NCBI GenBank assembly: GCA_020849655.1
Contig: JADLFU010000211.1
Coordinates: 1-64,000 of the forward strand
Length of the DNA: 64,000 nt
Reading direction: 5' to 3'
DNA from: Polyangiaceae bacterium
GTDB taxonomy: Bacteria > Myxococcota_A > Polyangia > Polyangiales > Polyangiaceae
Numbering within the stretch: position 1 is the stretch's first letter; every line of letters starts with the position of its first letter. Both the position numbers and the translations under genes were made by a program. Below, piece after piece: positions 33,106 through 41,287 of this stretch. The notes under the pieces are model-generated. The model made no database searches. It was not told the origin of the DNA and was given only the letters and a program-made list of their open reading frames with translations.

Positions 33106-34434
33106 ATGAAGCATCGCGAGCCGCCGTGGGACGCCGCCCTGACGGCCGCGGCGGGCGCCTGCGTCCTGCTCGACGCGGACCTCCGCGTGCGCTTCGCGAC
33201 GGACGCGGCCGCGCGGCTCCTCGGCGGTCCGGTGCCGGTGGGCATCTCGGCGCCCGCGTGGCTCTGCGGCGACAGACCGAAGCGGCCGATCGCCGAGGCG
33301 CTCGCGGCGGGGCGCCCGGTGCACGGGGTCGTCCCGCGGCCCTCCGCGGGCGCAGGCGGGCGCGCGCTCTCCGTCCGCTCGCTGCCGCTCCACGAGGGCG
33401 CCCGGCTCGTCGGGTGGATGCTGATCTTCGGCGAGGCCGCGAGGCCCACGGACGGCGAGGTGCAGCTCTTCGGGATGTGGACGCAGGATCCGTCGATGAA
33501 ACGCATGTTTCACATCCTCGAGAAGGTCGCGCGGGACGACGTCACGGTGCTCGTCCGGGGCGAGACGGGCTCTGGCAAGGAGCTCGTGGCGGCCGCGGTG
33601 CACGGGCTCTCCTCCCGCTCACGCGGGCCCTTCCGCGCGATCAACTGCGCCGCGCTGCCGGGGACGCTGCTCGAGAGCGAGCTGTTCGGCCACGTGAAGG
33701 GCGCCTTCACCGGCGCGGTGCGCGACATGAAGGGGCATTTTCAGCTCGCGCACGGCGGCACGCTCCTGCTCGACGAGGTCGCTGAGCTGCCGCTCGAGCT
33801 GCAGGCGAAGCTCCTGCGGGCGATCGAGACGCGCGCGGTCGTCCCCGTCGGCGGGCGCGAGCCCATCCCGATCGACGTGCGGATCGTCTCGGCGACGCAC
33901 CGCGCGCTGCGGGCGGAGGTCGAGGCGGGGAGGTTCCGCGCCGATCTCATGTACCGGCTGCGCGTGATCCCGGTGTTCCTGCCGCCGCTGCGTGAGCGGC
34001 CGGGCGACGTCGCCCTGCTCGTCGACAAGCTGGTCCCGGAGCTGAACCTGCGCAGCCGCCGCGCCGTCGCGCGCGTCGAGCCCGCCGCGCTCGCCGCGCT
34101 CGAGCGCTACGACTGGCCGGGCAACGTGCGCGAGCTGAAGAACGTCCTCGCGTACGCCTTCGCGATCGGGGACGGCCCGGTGCTGTCGCTGTCGGATCTG
34201 CCCCGCGACGTGCTCGACGCCGACGCCGTCACGGGCTCTTCACCGGCCGCGGAGGGGCGCGCCGACGCGAGCTCACCGGAGGCCGCGCGCATCACGCGGG
34301 CGCTCGCGCGCGCGACCGGCAACCGCGAGCACGCGGCGAGGTTGCTCGGCGTCAGCCGCGTGACCCTGTGGCGGCGGATGCGCGCGCTCGGCCTCGACGA
34401 GCCCGCCCGGCGCCGGTCCTCACCGAGCGCATGA
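33106..34434 (+). CDS. Sigma54-dependent transcriptional activator, probably FisR-like
   Basis: This 442-residue protein has an N-terminal PAS-like region (about 10-120), an AAA+ domain with Walker A GETGSGKE (about 152) and GAFTGA (about 199), then a Fis-type helix-turn-helix ([22 protein letters not shown]). GAFTGA contacts sigma54. The sensory region has only two cysteines in its first 60 residues (C19, C54), possible sensors of sulfane sulfur as in FisR regulators of other bacteria. It starts five bases after the hydrolase stop. It probably activates the promoter at 30392. Confidence 0.87.
   Translation: MKHREPPWDAALTAAAGACVLLDADLRVRFATDAAARLLGGPVPVGISAPAWLCGDRPKRPIAEALAAGRPVHGVVPRPSAGAGGRALSVRSLPLHEGARLVGWMLIFGEAARPTDGEVQLFGMWTQDPSMKRMFHILEKVARDDVTVLVRGETGSGKELVAAAVHGLSSRSRGPFRAINCAALPGTLLESELFGHVKGAFTGAVRDMKGHFQLAHGGTLLLDEVAELPLELQAKLLRAIETRAVVPVGGREPIPIDVRIVSATHRALRAEVEAGRFRADLMYRLRVIPVFLPPLRERPGDVALLVDKLVPELNLRSRRAVARVEPAALAALERYDWPGNVRELKNVLAYAFAIGDGPVLSLSDLPRDVLDADAVTGSSPAAEGRADASSPEAARITRALARATGNREHAARLLGVSRVTLWRRMRALGLDEPARRRSSPSA
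33497..33512. promoter_or_regulatory. Perfect TGAAAC-N4-GTTTCA site inside the activator gene
   Basis: TGAAACGCATGTTTCA is a perfect palindrome with the same geometry as the site at 30299. A lone TGAAAC lies at 33084-33089, just before the activator start, and two GTTTCA half-sites lie at 31940 and 31952. An intragenic site could mediate feedback on the regulator. Binding is not shown. Confidence 0.45.
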
Positions 34435-34467
34435 CGCCGCGCAAGATCGTGTGTAGCGCGCCGCTCG

Positions 34468-35067
34468 ATGCGCCTGCTCCTCGCCTCGGCCTCGCCGCGC
34501 CGCCGCGAAATCCTCGCGACGCTCGGGCTAGCCTTCGACGTGCACCCGGTCGACGCGGACGAGTCCGAGCGGCCCGGCGAGGCGCCGCGCGCCTACCTCG
34601 AGCGCGTGGTCGGCGCGAAGCTCGCGCTCGGGCGGACGATGGCCGAGGCGCGAGGGCACGACGCCGTCCTGGTCGCCGACACGACCGTCGTGCTCGACGG
34701 CGCGATGCTCGCGAAGCCCGCGGACGCCGCTGACAACCGGCGGATGGTGCGCCGCCTCGCGGGTCGCTCGCACGAGGTGATGACGCGCTTCGCGGTCGCC
34801 GCGACGAGCGGCGCGTCGCACGCAGAGACCGTCGTCACCCGCGTCGACGTGCGGCCGCTCGACGACGACGCGATCGCCGCGTACGTGGCCACCGGCGAGG
34901 GGCGCGACAAGGCCGGCGGCTACGCGATCCAGGGGCTCGGGATGTTCGCGGTCAGCCGCATCGAGGGCTCCTACACGAGCGTCGTCGGCCTGCCGGCGGC
35001 GGAGGTGGTGGCGGCGCTCCGTGGCCTCGGCCTGCTGGCGAGGTTCCCCCTCGGGCCCGCGGCGTGA
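34468..35067 (+). CDS. maf: Maf-family nucleoside triphosphate pyrophosphatase
   Basis: This 199-residue protein has the Maf motifs LLASASPRRREIL at the start, ADTTVVLDG, and EGRDKAGGYAIQG. Maf proteins hydrolyse dTTP, UTP or modified nucleotides to monophosphates and limit their incorporation. The downstream gene overlaps it by 4 bases (GTGA). Confidence 0.93.
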   Translation: MRLLLASASPRRREILATLGLAFDVHPVDADESERPGEAPRAYLERVVGAKLALGRTMAEARGHDAVLVADTTVVLDGAMLAKPADAADNRRMVRRLAGRSHEVMTRFAVAATSGASHAETVVTRVDVRPLDDDAIAAYVATGEGRDKAGGYAIQGLGMFAVSRIEGSYTSVVGLPAAEVVAALRGLGLLARFPLGPAA

Positions 35068-36440
35068 GGCGCGGCGCCGCGATCGCGCTGATCGTCGCCT
35101 CGGCGGCGCGCGTCGCGGTGCTCGTGTGGGCGTGGGGCAGGTTCCCCGCGACGGCGGACGGGCACTACTACGACGTCCTCGCCGATCGCCTCGCGCGCGG
35201 GCTCGGGTACACGTGGGCGTGGCCCGACGGCGCGGTCACGTACGCGGCGCACTACCCGGTCGGCTACCCCGCGGCGCTGTCGATCGCGTACCGCGCGCTC
35301 GGATCGGGCGCGGCGGCGGCGGGCGCGCTGAACCTCCTCCTCGGCGTCGCCGCGTCGGTCGCGGGCTGGGCCCTCGCGCGAGACGCCCTGGGGCCGCGCG
35401 CGGCGCTCGCGGCGGCCCTCGCGGCGGCGCTCGAGCCCGCGCTCTTGCTCTACCAGCCCGCGGTGATGACGGAGGCGGTGACGGCGCACCTGCTCCTGCT
35501 CGCGGCGTGGCTCGTCGTCGCGACGAGGCGACGAGCGGGGCGCGCGGCGTGGCCGTGGCTCGCCGCGCTCGGGGTCGCGATCGGGGCGGCGACGCTCGTC
35601 CGGCCGCAGTCGCTGCTGTTCGCGCCGCTGTTCGGCGCGGTCGCGCTGTCGACGTCGGCGCGCGCGCGCGTCCTCGGCGCGGCGCTCGTGACGGCGGCGG
35701 CGCTGGTCGTGTGCGCGCCGTGGACGGCGAGACATTGCGCGCGCATGGGCGCGTGCGCGCTCGTCTCGGTCAACGGCGGCTGGAACCTCCTCATCGGCGC
35801 CGCGCCCGGCGCGACGGGGCACTGGGCGCCGGTGGGCGTGCCGGACGAGTGCAAGACCGTGTTCGACGAGGCGAAGAAGGACGCGTGCTTCGGCGCCGCC
35901 GCGCGCCGCGACATCGCGCGCGCGCCGCTCGCGTGGCTCTCGCTCGCGCCGAAGAAGCTCGCCGCGACGTTCGACTACGCGGGCGCCGCGCCGTACTACC
36001 TGCACGCGTCGAACCCGGGCGCGTTCTCCTACCGCGCGAAGGCGCGCGCCGCGGTCGTCGAGACGGTCTTCCACCGCGCGCTGCTCGTCGGCGCGCTGTG
36101 GGCGCTCGCGCGGATGGCGGGCCCGAGGCGGCGCGCGCGCGCGGCGCTCGCGGTCGTCGGCAGCGCCTGCGCGCTCGCGGGGATCGTGACCCGCGACGCG
36201 GCGGGCGGGTGGATCGCGCACCTAGCGCTCGTGCCGATGGTCGCGCTGCTCGGTCGCCGCGCGCTCGGCGCACCCTCGCTCGTGCCGCTGTCGGCTGCAG
36301 CGGTGGGCGCGACCGCGCTCGTGCACGCCGTCTTCTTCGGCGCGGGGCGGTACTCGCTCCCTGCCTTCCCCTTCATCGCGCTGCTCGCGGCGGGCGCCGT
36401 CTCGCCGCTCGCGTCGTCACCCAGAGGAGAGCCCACATGA
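35064..36440 (+). CDS. Polytopic membrane glycosyltransferase-like protein
   Basis: This 458-residue protein has about nine hydrophobic segments and an N-terminal GHYYDVLADRLARGLGYTW plus PVGYPAALSIAYR, typical of the GT39/PMT-like (ArnT-type) family that uses polyprenyl-phosphate sugars. A periplasmic loop around 225-300 is hydrophilic (NGGWNLLIGAAPGATGHW). The acceptor is unknown. It is coupled to maf before it and 36437-37147 after it. Confidence 0.8.
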   Translation: MRRGAAIALIVASAARVAVLVWAWGRFPATADGHYYDVLADRLARGLGYTWAWPDGAVTYAAHYPVGYPAALSIAYRALGSGAAAAGALNLLLGVAASVAGWALARDALGPRAALAAALAAALEPALLLYQPAVMTEAVTAHLLLLAAWLVVATRRRAGRAAWPWLAALGVAIGAATLVRPQSLLFAPLFGAVALSTSARARVLGAALVTAAALVVCAPWTARHCARMGACALVSVNGGWNLLIGAAPGATGHWAPVGVPDECKTVFDEAKKDACFGAAARRDIARAPLAWLSLAPKKLAATFDYAGAAPYYLHASNPGAFSYRAKARAAVVETVFHRALLVGALWALARMAGPRRRARAALAVVGSACALAGIVTRDAAGGWIAHLALVPMVALLGRRALGAPSLVPLSAAAVGATALVHAVFFGAGRYSLPAFPFIALLAAGAVSPLASSPRGEPT

Positions 36441-37147
36441 TCCCGGACACCCTGCCCACCGCGCCCGCGGGCTTCAGCTGGCGCGCGCGCTACGCCATCC
36501 GCGCCCGCGAGCGCCGCGCCTTCCACACCGTGCTCGACGCGGACAAACTCGTCGATCCGTCCCGCGCGAGCCACGTCTCGGTCGGGCGCGACGCGGACGG
36601 CCTGTTCGTCCAGCTCCGCCACCCCGTGCTCGGCGGCGAGATCGCGGAGGACATGCGCTTCGACGAGGCCGACGGGCGGCTGCTCACGCGCGCCGTCCTG
36701 CGCGAGGTGCGCGACTCGACGGGCGGCCTCGCGCGCCGCGAGGAGGTGCTCCAGTTTCACCACGCGACGCTCGGCCTCCCGACGTCCGCCTACCCGGAGG
36801 TCGCGCTGCCGTTCGTGCTCGCGTTCTGTCAGCACGACGGCAAGCGCCGCTCGCTGTTCGCGTGGATCAACGATCGGTTCGTCGCGCGCGTGTACGTCGA
36901 CACCATCGGCCGCGCCACGCTCGACCTGCCCATCGGCCGCAGGGACGCGATCGAGGCCGTGATGTACCCGGATCTGAACGACTGGGTCTCGCTCGGCGCC
37001 GTCATCACGCGGCTCGCGAGGCCGCTCCTGCCGAAGTACCGCATGTGGTTCGACGCGGAGCCGCCGCACGGCGTCCTCCGGTTCGAGGGGCCGTACGGGC
37101 CGCCGGGCGCGCCCGAGATCGTGCTGTCGCTGAGCGAGCTCGGCTGA
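36437..37147 (+). CDS. Cytosolic protein of unknown function
   Basis: This 236-residue protein has no signal or membrane segment. It is mixed alpha/beta (FVQLRHPVLGGEIAEDMRFD, LFAWINDRFVARVYVDTIGR, YRMWFDAEPPHGVLRFEGPY). I do not recognise the family. ATGA overlap couples it to the glycosyltransferase, and its stop is directly followed by the stop of the convergent gene 37148-37417. Confidence 0.65.
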   Translation: MIPDTLPTAPAGFSWRARYAIRARERRAFHTVLDADKLVDPSRASHVSVGRDADGLFVQLRHPVLGGEIAEDMRFDEADGRLLTRAVLREVRDSTGGLARREEVLQFHHATLGLPTSAYPEVALPFVLAFCQHDGKRRSLFAWINDRFVARVYVDTIGRATLDLPIGRRDAIEAVMYPDLNDWVSLGAVITRLARPLLPKYRMWFDAEPPHGVLRFEGPYGPPGAPEIVLSLSELG

Positions 37148-37417
37148 CTACCGCGTCGCCGCCACGATCGCCGCGAGCGCCGAGAGCGCGCCCTCGACGA
37201 CCGCGCGCGCCGCGGGCTCGACGACGTAGCCCGGCGCCGTCACCTCGACGCCGCCGTCGGCGATCTCCCGGAACCCGGCGCGCGCCGCGTACCGCGCGGC
37301 GACCTCGGCCGCGAGCCCCTGCCCCGAGGTGCGCGCCGTCGCGCGCAGGATGGCCGCCTGGCCGCGCTCGCCGATCTCGGCGACGAGCACCTGCCGGACG
37401 AAGCGCGGATCAACCAC
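37148..37417 (-). CDS. Small protein of unknown function next to a MoaD/ThiS carrier
   Basis: This 89-residue protein (GTG start at 37417) is mostly helical with a central beta part (FREIADGGVEVTAPGYVVEP) and no cysteine or membrane segment. It overlaps the end of the MoaD/ThiS-like gene by 8 bases on the same strand, so the two are probably coupled. The sequence resembles no family I can name; a role in carrier handling is only a guess from position. Confidence 0.6.
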   Translation of the reverse strand: MVDPRFVRQVLVAEIGERGQAAILRATARTSGQGLAAEVAARYAARAGFREIADGGVEVTAPGYVVEPAARAVVEGALSALAAIVAATR

Positions 37418-37679
37418 CCGCGATCGCGGGCACGACGCTCAGCTGATCGTCGGCCTTCACGGCGGTGTCGAGGCCGTCGAGGAAGCGGATGTCCTCCTCG
37501 CCCAGGTAGATGTTGACGAAGCGGCGGACGCCCTTCTCGTCGAGCAGGCGGTCGCGCAGCCCCGGGTGCTTCTGCTCGAGCGCGTCGATGAGCGCGCGCA
37601 CGGTCGCGCCGTCCGCGGAGACCTCGTCGGCGCCGCCCGTGAGCGTGCGCAGCGGAGTGGGGATTCGCACAGTCGCCAT
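37410..37679 (-). CDS. MoaD/ThiS-family sulfur carrier
   Basis: This 89-residue beta-grasp protein (VRIPTPLRTLTGGADEVSAD, LRDRLLDEKGVRRFVNIYLG, DDQLSVVPAIAGG) ends in the Gly-Gly needed for thiocarboxylate formation. It fits the longer 'ubiquitin-like' MoaD type used in CysO-like cysteine synthesis or cofactor synthesis. No activating E1-like enzyme or cysteine synthase is adjacent, so the pathway is open. The molybdenum genes at 20-22 kb are far away. Confidence 0.88.
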   Translation of the reverse strand: MATVRIPTPLRTLTGGADEVSADGATVRALIDALEQKHPGLRDRLLDEKGVRRFVNIYLGEEDIRFLDGLDTAVKADDQLSVVPAIAGG

Positions 37680-37723
37680 GATGTTGCGCCGCTCTGTATG
37701 CCTTGCCCACCGGGGCGGCAAGC

Positions 37724-38572
37724 TCACGCGCCGAGCTCTCGCGCGAGCCGCTCGCCCACCCGTTGCCCGAGCTCGACGCCGCGCTGGATCTTCTCCGCGC
37801 TCTGCGTGAGCCGTGAGAGCGGCAGATCGGGCGGCGGCTCGACGAGGATGACCTCGCCCCGCGCGACGGCGCCGGCGAGCCGCCCCATCAGCGCGTTGTG
37901 GTGCTCGTGCTGCGTCTCGCTGAGCTCGCGCGCGCCGGGAGGGACGATCAGCTTCAAGGCGACGCGCTCCCACAGCGCCGGCGGCGGCTTCTTCGTCTGC
38001 ATCGGCCGCGTGAGGATGACGACCGTCGGCCCCGGGTACTCCTCTGCCAGCGGCTCGTCGAAGGGCACCGGCGAGCCGATCCCCCCGTCGATGAAGCGGC
38101 GGCCCTCGACCTCCACGATGCGGTTGTAGCCGACCGGCAGCGCGAGCGCGGCGCGCAGCCACGTGAGCAGGTTGTCCCGCGTCGGTCGCGCCACCACGGC
38201 GCGCCTCGCGTCGATGTCCGTCGCGGTGAAATACAGGTGTGTCCTGCCCGACGTCGCGCGATCCAGATCCAGGCGATCGGACAGCGCCTCGTCGACGATC
38301 CAGTCGACGTCGAGCCCCGGCTTGCCCCACGGCGTGAACTGCCTGCGCCAGTTGACCATCCGGTTGCCGGGGATGACGGTGCGCCACATCTCGATGGCGA
38401 CGTCGATCTGGCCCGCCGCGGTGAACGCGGCGTTCAGCGCGCCCGACGACGATCCGATGACCGCGTCCGGGACGACGCCCGCGCGGGACAGCGAGTGGAT
38501 GACCCCCGATGCATACGCGGCGCGCACGCCGCCACCTTCGAGCACCAGCTTCACGGCGGCGAGCGCTCTCAC
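37724..38572 (-). CDS. Patatin-like phospholipase
   Basis: This 282-residue protein has the patatin dyad: LVLEGGGVRAAYASGVIHSL (oxyanion Gly-rich loop), nucleophile serine in GSSSGALNAAF, and catalytic Asp in FIDGGIGSPVPF. It most resembles the bacterial YjjU/RssA group, which cleaves acyl esters of phospholipids. It has no signal peptide. It follows a membrane kinase and is one of three patatins in this window, but there is no sequence proof of a common pathway. Confidence 0.9.
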   Translation of the reverse strand: MRALAAVKLVLEGGGVRAAYASGVIHSLSRAGVVPDAVIGSSSGALNAAFTAAGQIDVAIEMWRTVIPGNRMVNWRRQFTPWGKPGLDVDWIVDEALSDRLDLDRATSGRTHLYFTATDIDARRAVVARPTRDNLLTWLRAALALPVGYNRIVEVEGRRFIDGGIGSPVPFDEPLAEEYPGPTVVILTRPMQTKKPPPALWERVALKLIVPPGARELSETQHEHHNALMGRLAGAVARGEVILVEPPPDLPLSRLTQSAEKIQRGVELGQRVGERLARELGA

Positions 38573-38599
38573 GGCCGCGGCGGCGCGCCAAGCGGGCGG

Positions 38600-40501
38600 T
38601 CAGGGCGCCGCCGCCTCTCGCCGCTGCCCTCGCCACGAGAGCGCGAGCGCGCCGAAGCCGAGCAGCGTGGCCGTGCCGAAGATCTCGAGCGGCCACGCGG
38701 GCGCGAGCTTCGTCGCGAGCGCCGCGACGAAATACGCCGCGGAGACCGACAGCGCGCGCCTGTCCCACAGCGCCCCGACCACCGTCCAGCCCATGCCGAG
38801 CCACAGGAGGAAGAGCGCGAGCGCCGCCCCGAACGACAGCCCGCACCACCACCCGAACACCCAGTGCGCGACGAGGCCGACGCCGCCCGCGATCGCGGTG
38901 AAGCCGATGCGGCGCTGCGCGTCGTTCTGCGCCTTGCGCTGCAGCCACCGGTGGGTGCCGAGCACGAGCAGCACGTGCACGCAGATGGCCAAGAGCGCCT
39001 CGCGGTACCCAATCTCGGCGCCCGTGCGCCTCGCGACGACGCTCGTGCCGAGCGAGGCGATGAACCAGAAGATCGCCATGCCGAGCAGCGCGAGCGAGCG
39101 GTCGTCGGCGCCCGCCTCGGTGTCGGCCTGCTCGCGGAACCGCTCGAGCTCCTGGAACCTCGCCTCCCTCAGCTGGGCCCGCGCCTCCGACTCCTCGACC
39201 GCGCGCACCACGGCGGGGTCGGGCGACGAGAGCTCGGCGAGCAGCACGCGCGCGGCGCGCGGGTGATCGTGCCGGAGCTCGTAGCCGATCATCTCGACCG
39301 TGACCGCCGAGACGCCGGCCTTCGCCGCCGGGTTCTCGGCCCAGGTGATCAGCGCCTGTCGAAACCCGAACCGGCTCTCCGAGAACGCCTCGTGGACGAG
39401 CGCGGGCTCGATCGCGGCGCCGCCTGCCTCCCGCTCGAGGAGCGCGCGCAGGGTCTCCTGGCGCCGGGACGCGGCCTCGGCGAGCTCGCGCGAGCTCTTG
39501 TGCCGGCGAAACGCGGAGATCGCCGCCGCGAGCGACGACGCGCCGTCGAAGCGATCCGCGGGCTCGCGCGCCATCGCCCGCCGCAACACGCCCGCGAGCT
39601 CGGCGGAGACCTCCGGGCCGTACGCCTGCGGCGCCGACTCGTAGGCGAGCGCGAGCGACTGCACCGGCGTCGCGGCCTCGTGCGGGGCGCGCAGCGTGAC
39701 GAGCTCGTGGAGGATCCCGCCGAGCAGGTACACGTCCGACCGGGGCGAGAGGCGATCGGCCGCGCCCGCCGCCATCTCGGGGGCCATGAACGCGGGCGTG
39801 CCGGAGATCCCCGCGGCCTCACGCGCGAGCGGCAGGCGCGAGTCCTCGCGGAGCGAGACCGCGATGCCCCAGTCGACGACGTACACCTCGCCGAACGCGC
39901 CGATCATCACGTTCTCGGGCTTCAGATCGCGGTGCAAGACGCCGCGATCGTGGGCGTAGGCGACGGCCTGGCAGACGCGCTCGAGCACGTCGAGGTGCGC
40001 GTCGAAGAGATCGTCCGACCTGCGAAAGTAGCGGCGCGCGAGCGCCGTGTCGTGGATGAGCGCCGACCACGGCGCGCCCTCGATGCGCTTCATCACGAAC
40101 AGCGGCGAGCCGTCCTTCGCGGTGCCGAGCAGGTAGATGGGGACGATGTTCGGGTGCTCGAGGCGGCCCGTCACCCACGCCTCGCGGAGGAGCTGCGCGC
40201 TCGCGGCGACGTCGACGGCGCCGCCCCTCGGCACCTTCACCGCGACCTCGCGCCCCAGCGCCACCTGCTCCGCCGCGAGCACGCGCCCCATCCCGCCCTC
40301 ACCGAGCAGCTCCCCGAGGCGCACGTCGGCGTCGTGGCCGACGGCGTCCTCCGTGAAGATCGACGGCAGCCGCGCCTTCGAGACGAGCTCGGGCAGCGTG
40401 GGCGACGCGAGCGTCCCGCCCTTGTCGAGCGCGAGCGTCGCCTCCTCGACCCCGATCGTCGCGAGGACTGTGCGGTACCGCGCGAGGGCTTCGTCCGACA
40501 T
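38600..40501 (-). CDS. Ser/Thr kinase with multi-pass membrane C-terminus
   Basis: This 633-residue protein has a kinase domain (about 62-330) with GEGGMGRV (67-74), lysine 89 and HRDLKPEN (190-197). The DFG motif is DWG (210-212), a change seen in some myxobacterial kinases that need not prevent metal binding. The second half carries a helical linker and about six hydrophobic segments (for example LLGMAIFWFIASLGTSVVA and SVSAAYFVAALATKLAPAWP), unlike the single-anchor kinases elsewhere here. It probably senses a membrane signal. Patatin genes lie on both sides. Confidence 0.9.
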   Translation of the reverse strand: MSDEALARYRTVLATIGVEEATLALDKGGTLASPTLPELVSKARLPSIFTEDAVGHDADVRLGELLGEGGMGRVLAAEQVALGREVAVKVPRGGAVDVAASAQLLREAWVTGRLEHPNIVPIYLLGTAKDGSPLFVMKRIEGAPWSALIHDTALARRYFRRSDDLFDAHLDVLERVCQAVAYAHDRGVLHRDLKPENVMIGAFGEVYVVDWGIAVSLREDSRLPLAREAAGISGTPAFMAPEMAAGAADRLSPRSDVYLLGGILHELVTLRAPHEAATPVQSLALAYESAPQAYGPEVSAELAGVLRRAMAREPADRFDGASSLAAAISAFRRHKSSRELAEAASRRQETLRALLEREAGGAAIEPALVHEAFSESRFGFRQALITWAENPAAKAGVSAVTVEMIGYELRHDHPRAARVLLAELSSPDPAVVRAVEESEARAQLREARFQELERFREQADTEAGADDRSLALLGMAIFWFIASLGTSVVARRTGAEIGYREALLAICVHVLLVLGTHRWLQRKAQNDAQRRIGFTAIAGGVGLVAHWVFGWWCGLSFGAALALFLLWLGMGWTVVGALWDRRALSVSAAYFVAALATKLAPAWPLEIFGTATLLGFGALALSWRGQRREAAAP

Positions 40502-40540
40502 CGGCGGCGCGAGCCTACCGCGGGGCGCGCGCGCGGACGC

Positions 40541-41287
40541 TCAGATCTCGTGGAGCTCCGCGAGCTCGGCGTCGAGCGCGCGACGCGCCCCCTCACGAGC
40601 CCGCTCGAGCGCCGCCCCGCCGTCCCCGAGCCGGAAGGGCCCGAGCCGGGGCAGTCCATGGATGACCAGCGAGACCATCCCCGCGCGCCGCGGCACGACC
40701 AGCTCCTGCTCGCGTCGCCACGGAGACCGGCTCGCCAGGTGGTGCAACAGCACCCGCTCGCCCGGAGCCACGCCGCGGAGGCCGGGGCGGTCGGCGACGC
40801 CGCCGTCGACGAGCAGGCGACGGCCGCGCCGCACGGGGTGAAACAGGCCGGGGACGGCACAGGACGCGACGAGCGCGGGCGCGACCTCCCCCGAGGTCTC
40901 CACGTCGACCTGGCGGCGCACGAGGTCGAAGACGCTCACGAAGCACGGCGCGCGGCACCGCTCGAAGGACCGCGCGCCGAGGGTCTGCTCGAGCTTGTGA
41001 CGAAACCGCTCCCCTCGCAGCAGGCCGGCGCCCAGGCCTGGATCCCAGAAATCCTCACGGCGGAGGCGCGCCAGCTCGTCCCGCAGCTCGGCGGCGGAGC
41101 GCCCCGAGGCCCACAGCCCCGCCACCAGCGCGCCCGCGCTCGAGCCGCCCACGCGCGCCGGGGCGAGGCCCGCGTCCTCGAGCGCCAGGAGCACCCCCGC
41201 GTGCGCGAAGAACCCGAAGAAGCCCGACGACATGACGAGCGTGAACGGCGCGGCGGCGAGGTGCTCACCCAGGGTCGTCGCGGTCAC
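40541..41287 (-). CDS. Patatin-like protein
   Basis: This 248-residue protein has the nucleophile motif [12 protein letters not shown] and the Asp in [12 protein letters not shown]. The Gly-rich loop that forms the oxyanion hole is altered ([13 protein letters not shown] rather than GGGxRG). This may weaken activity or change specificity. Its start overlaps the stop of the VIT/vWA gene by 4 bases, so the two are coupled. Confidence 0.82.
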   Translation of the reverse strand: MTATTLGEHLAAAPFTLVMSSGFFGFFAHAGVLLALEDAGLAPARVGGSSAGALVAGLWASGRSAAELRDELARLRREDFWDPGLGAGLLRGERFRHKLEQTLGARSFERCRAPCFVSVFDLVRRQVDVETSGEVAPALVASCAVPGLFHPVRRGRRLLVDGGVADRPGLRGVAPGERVLLHHLASRSPWRREQELVVPRRAGMVSLVIHGLPRLGPFRLGDGGAALERAREGARRALDAELAELHEI

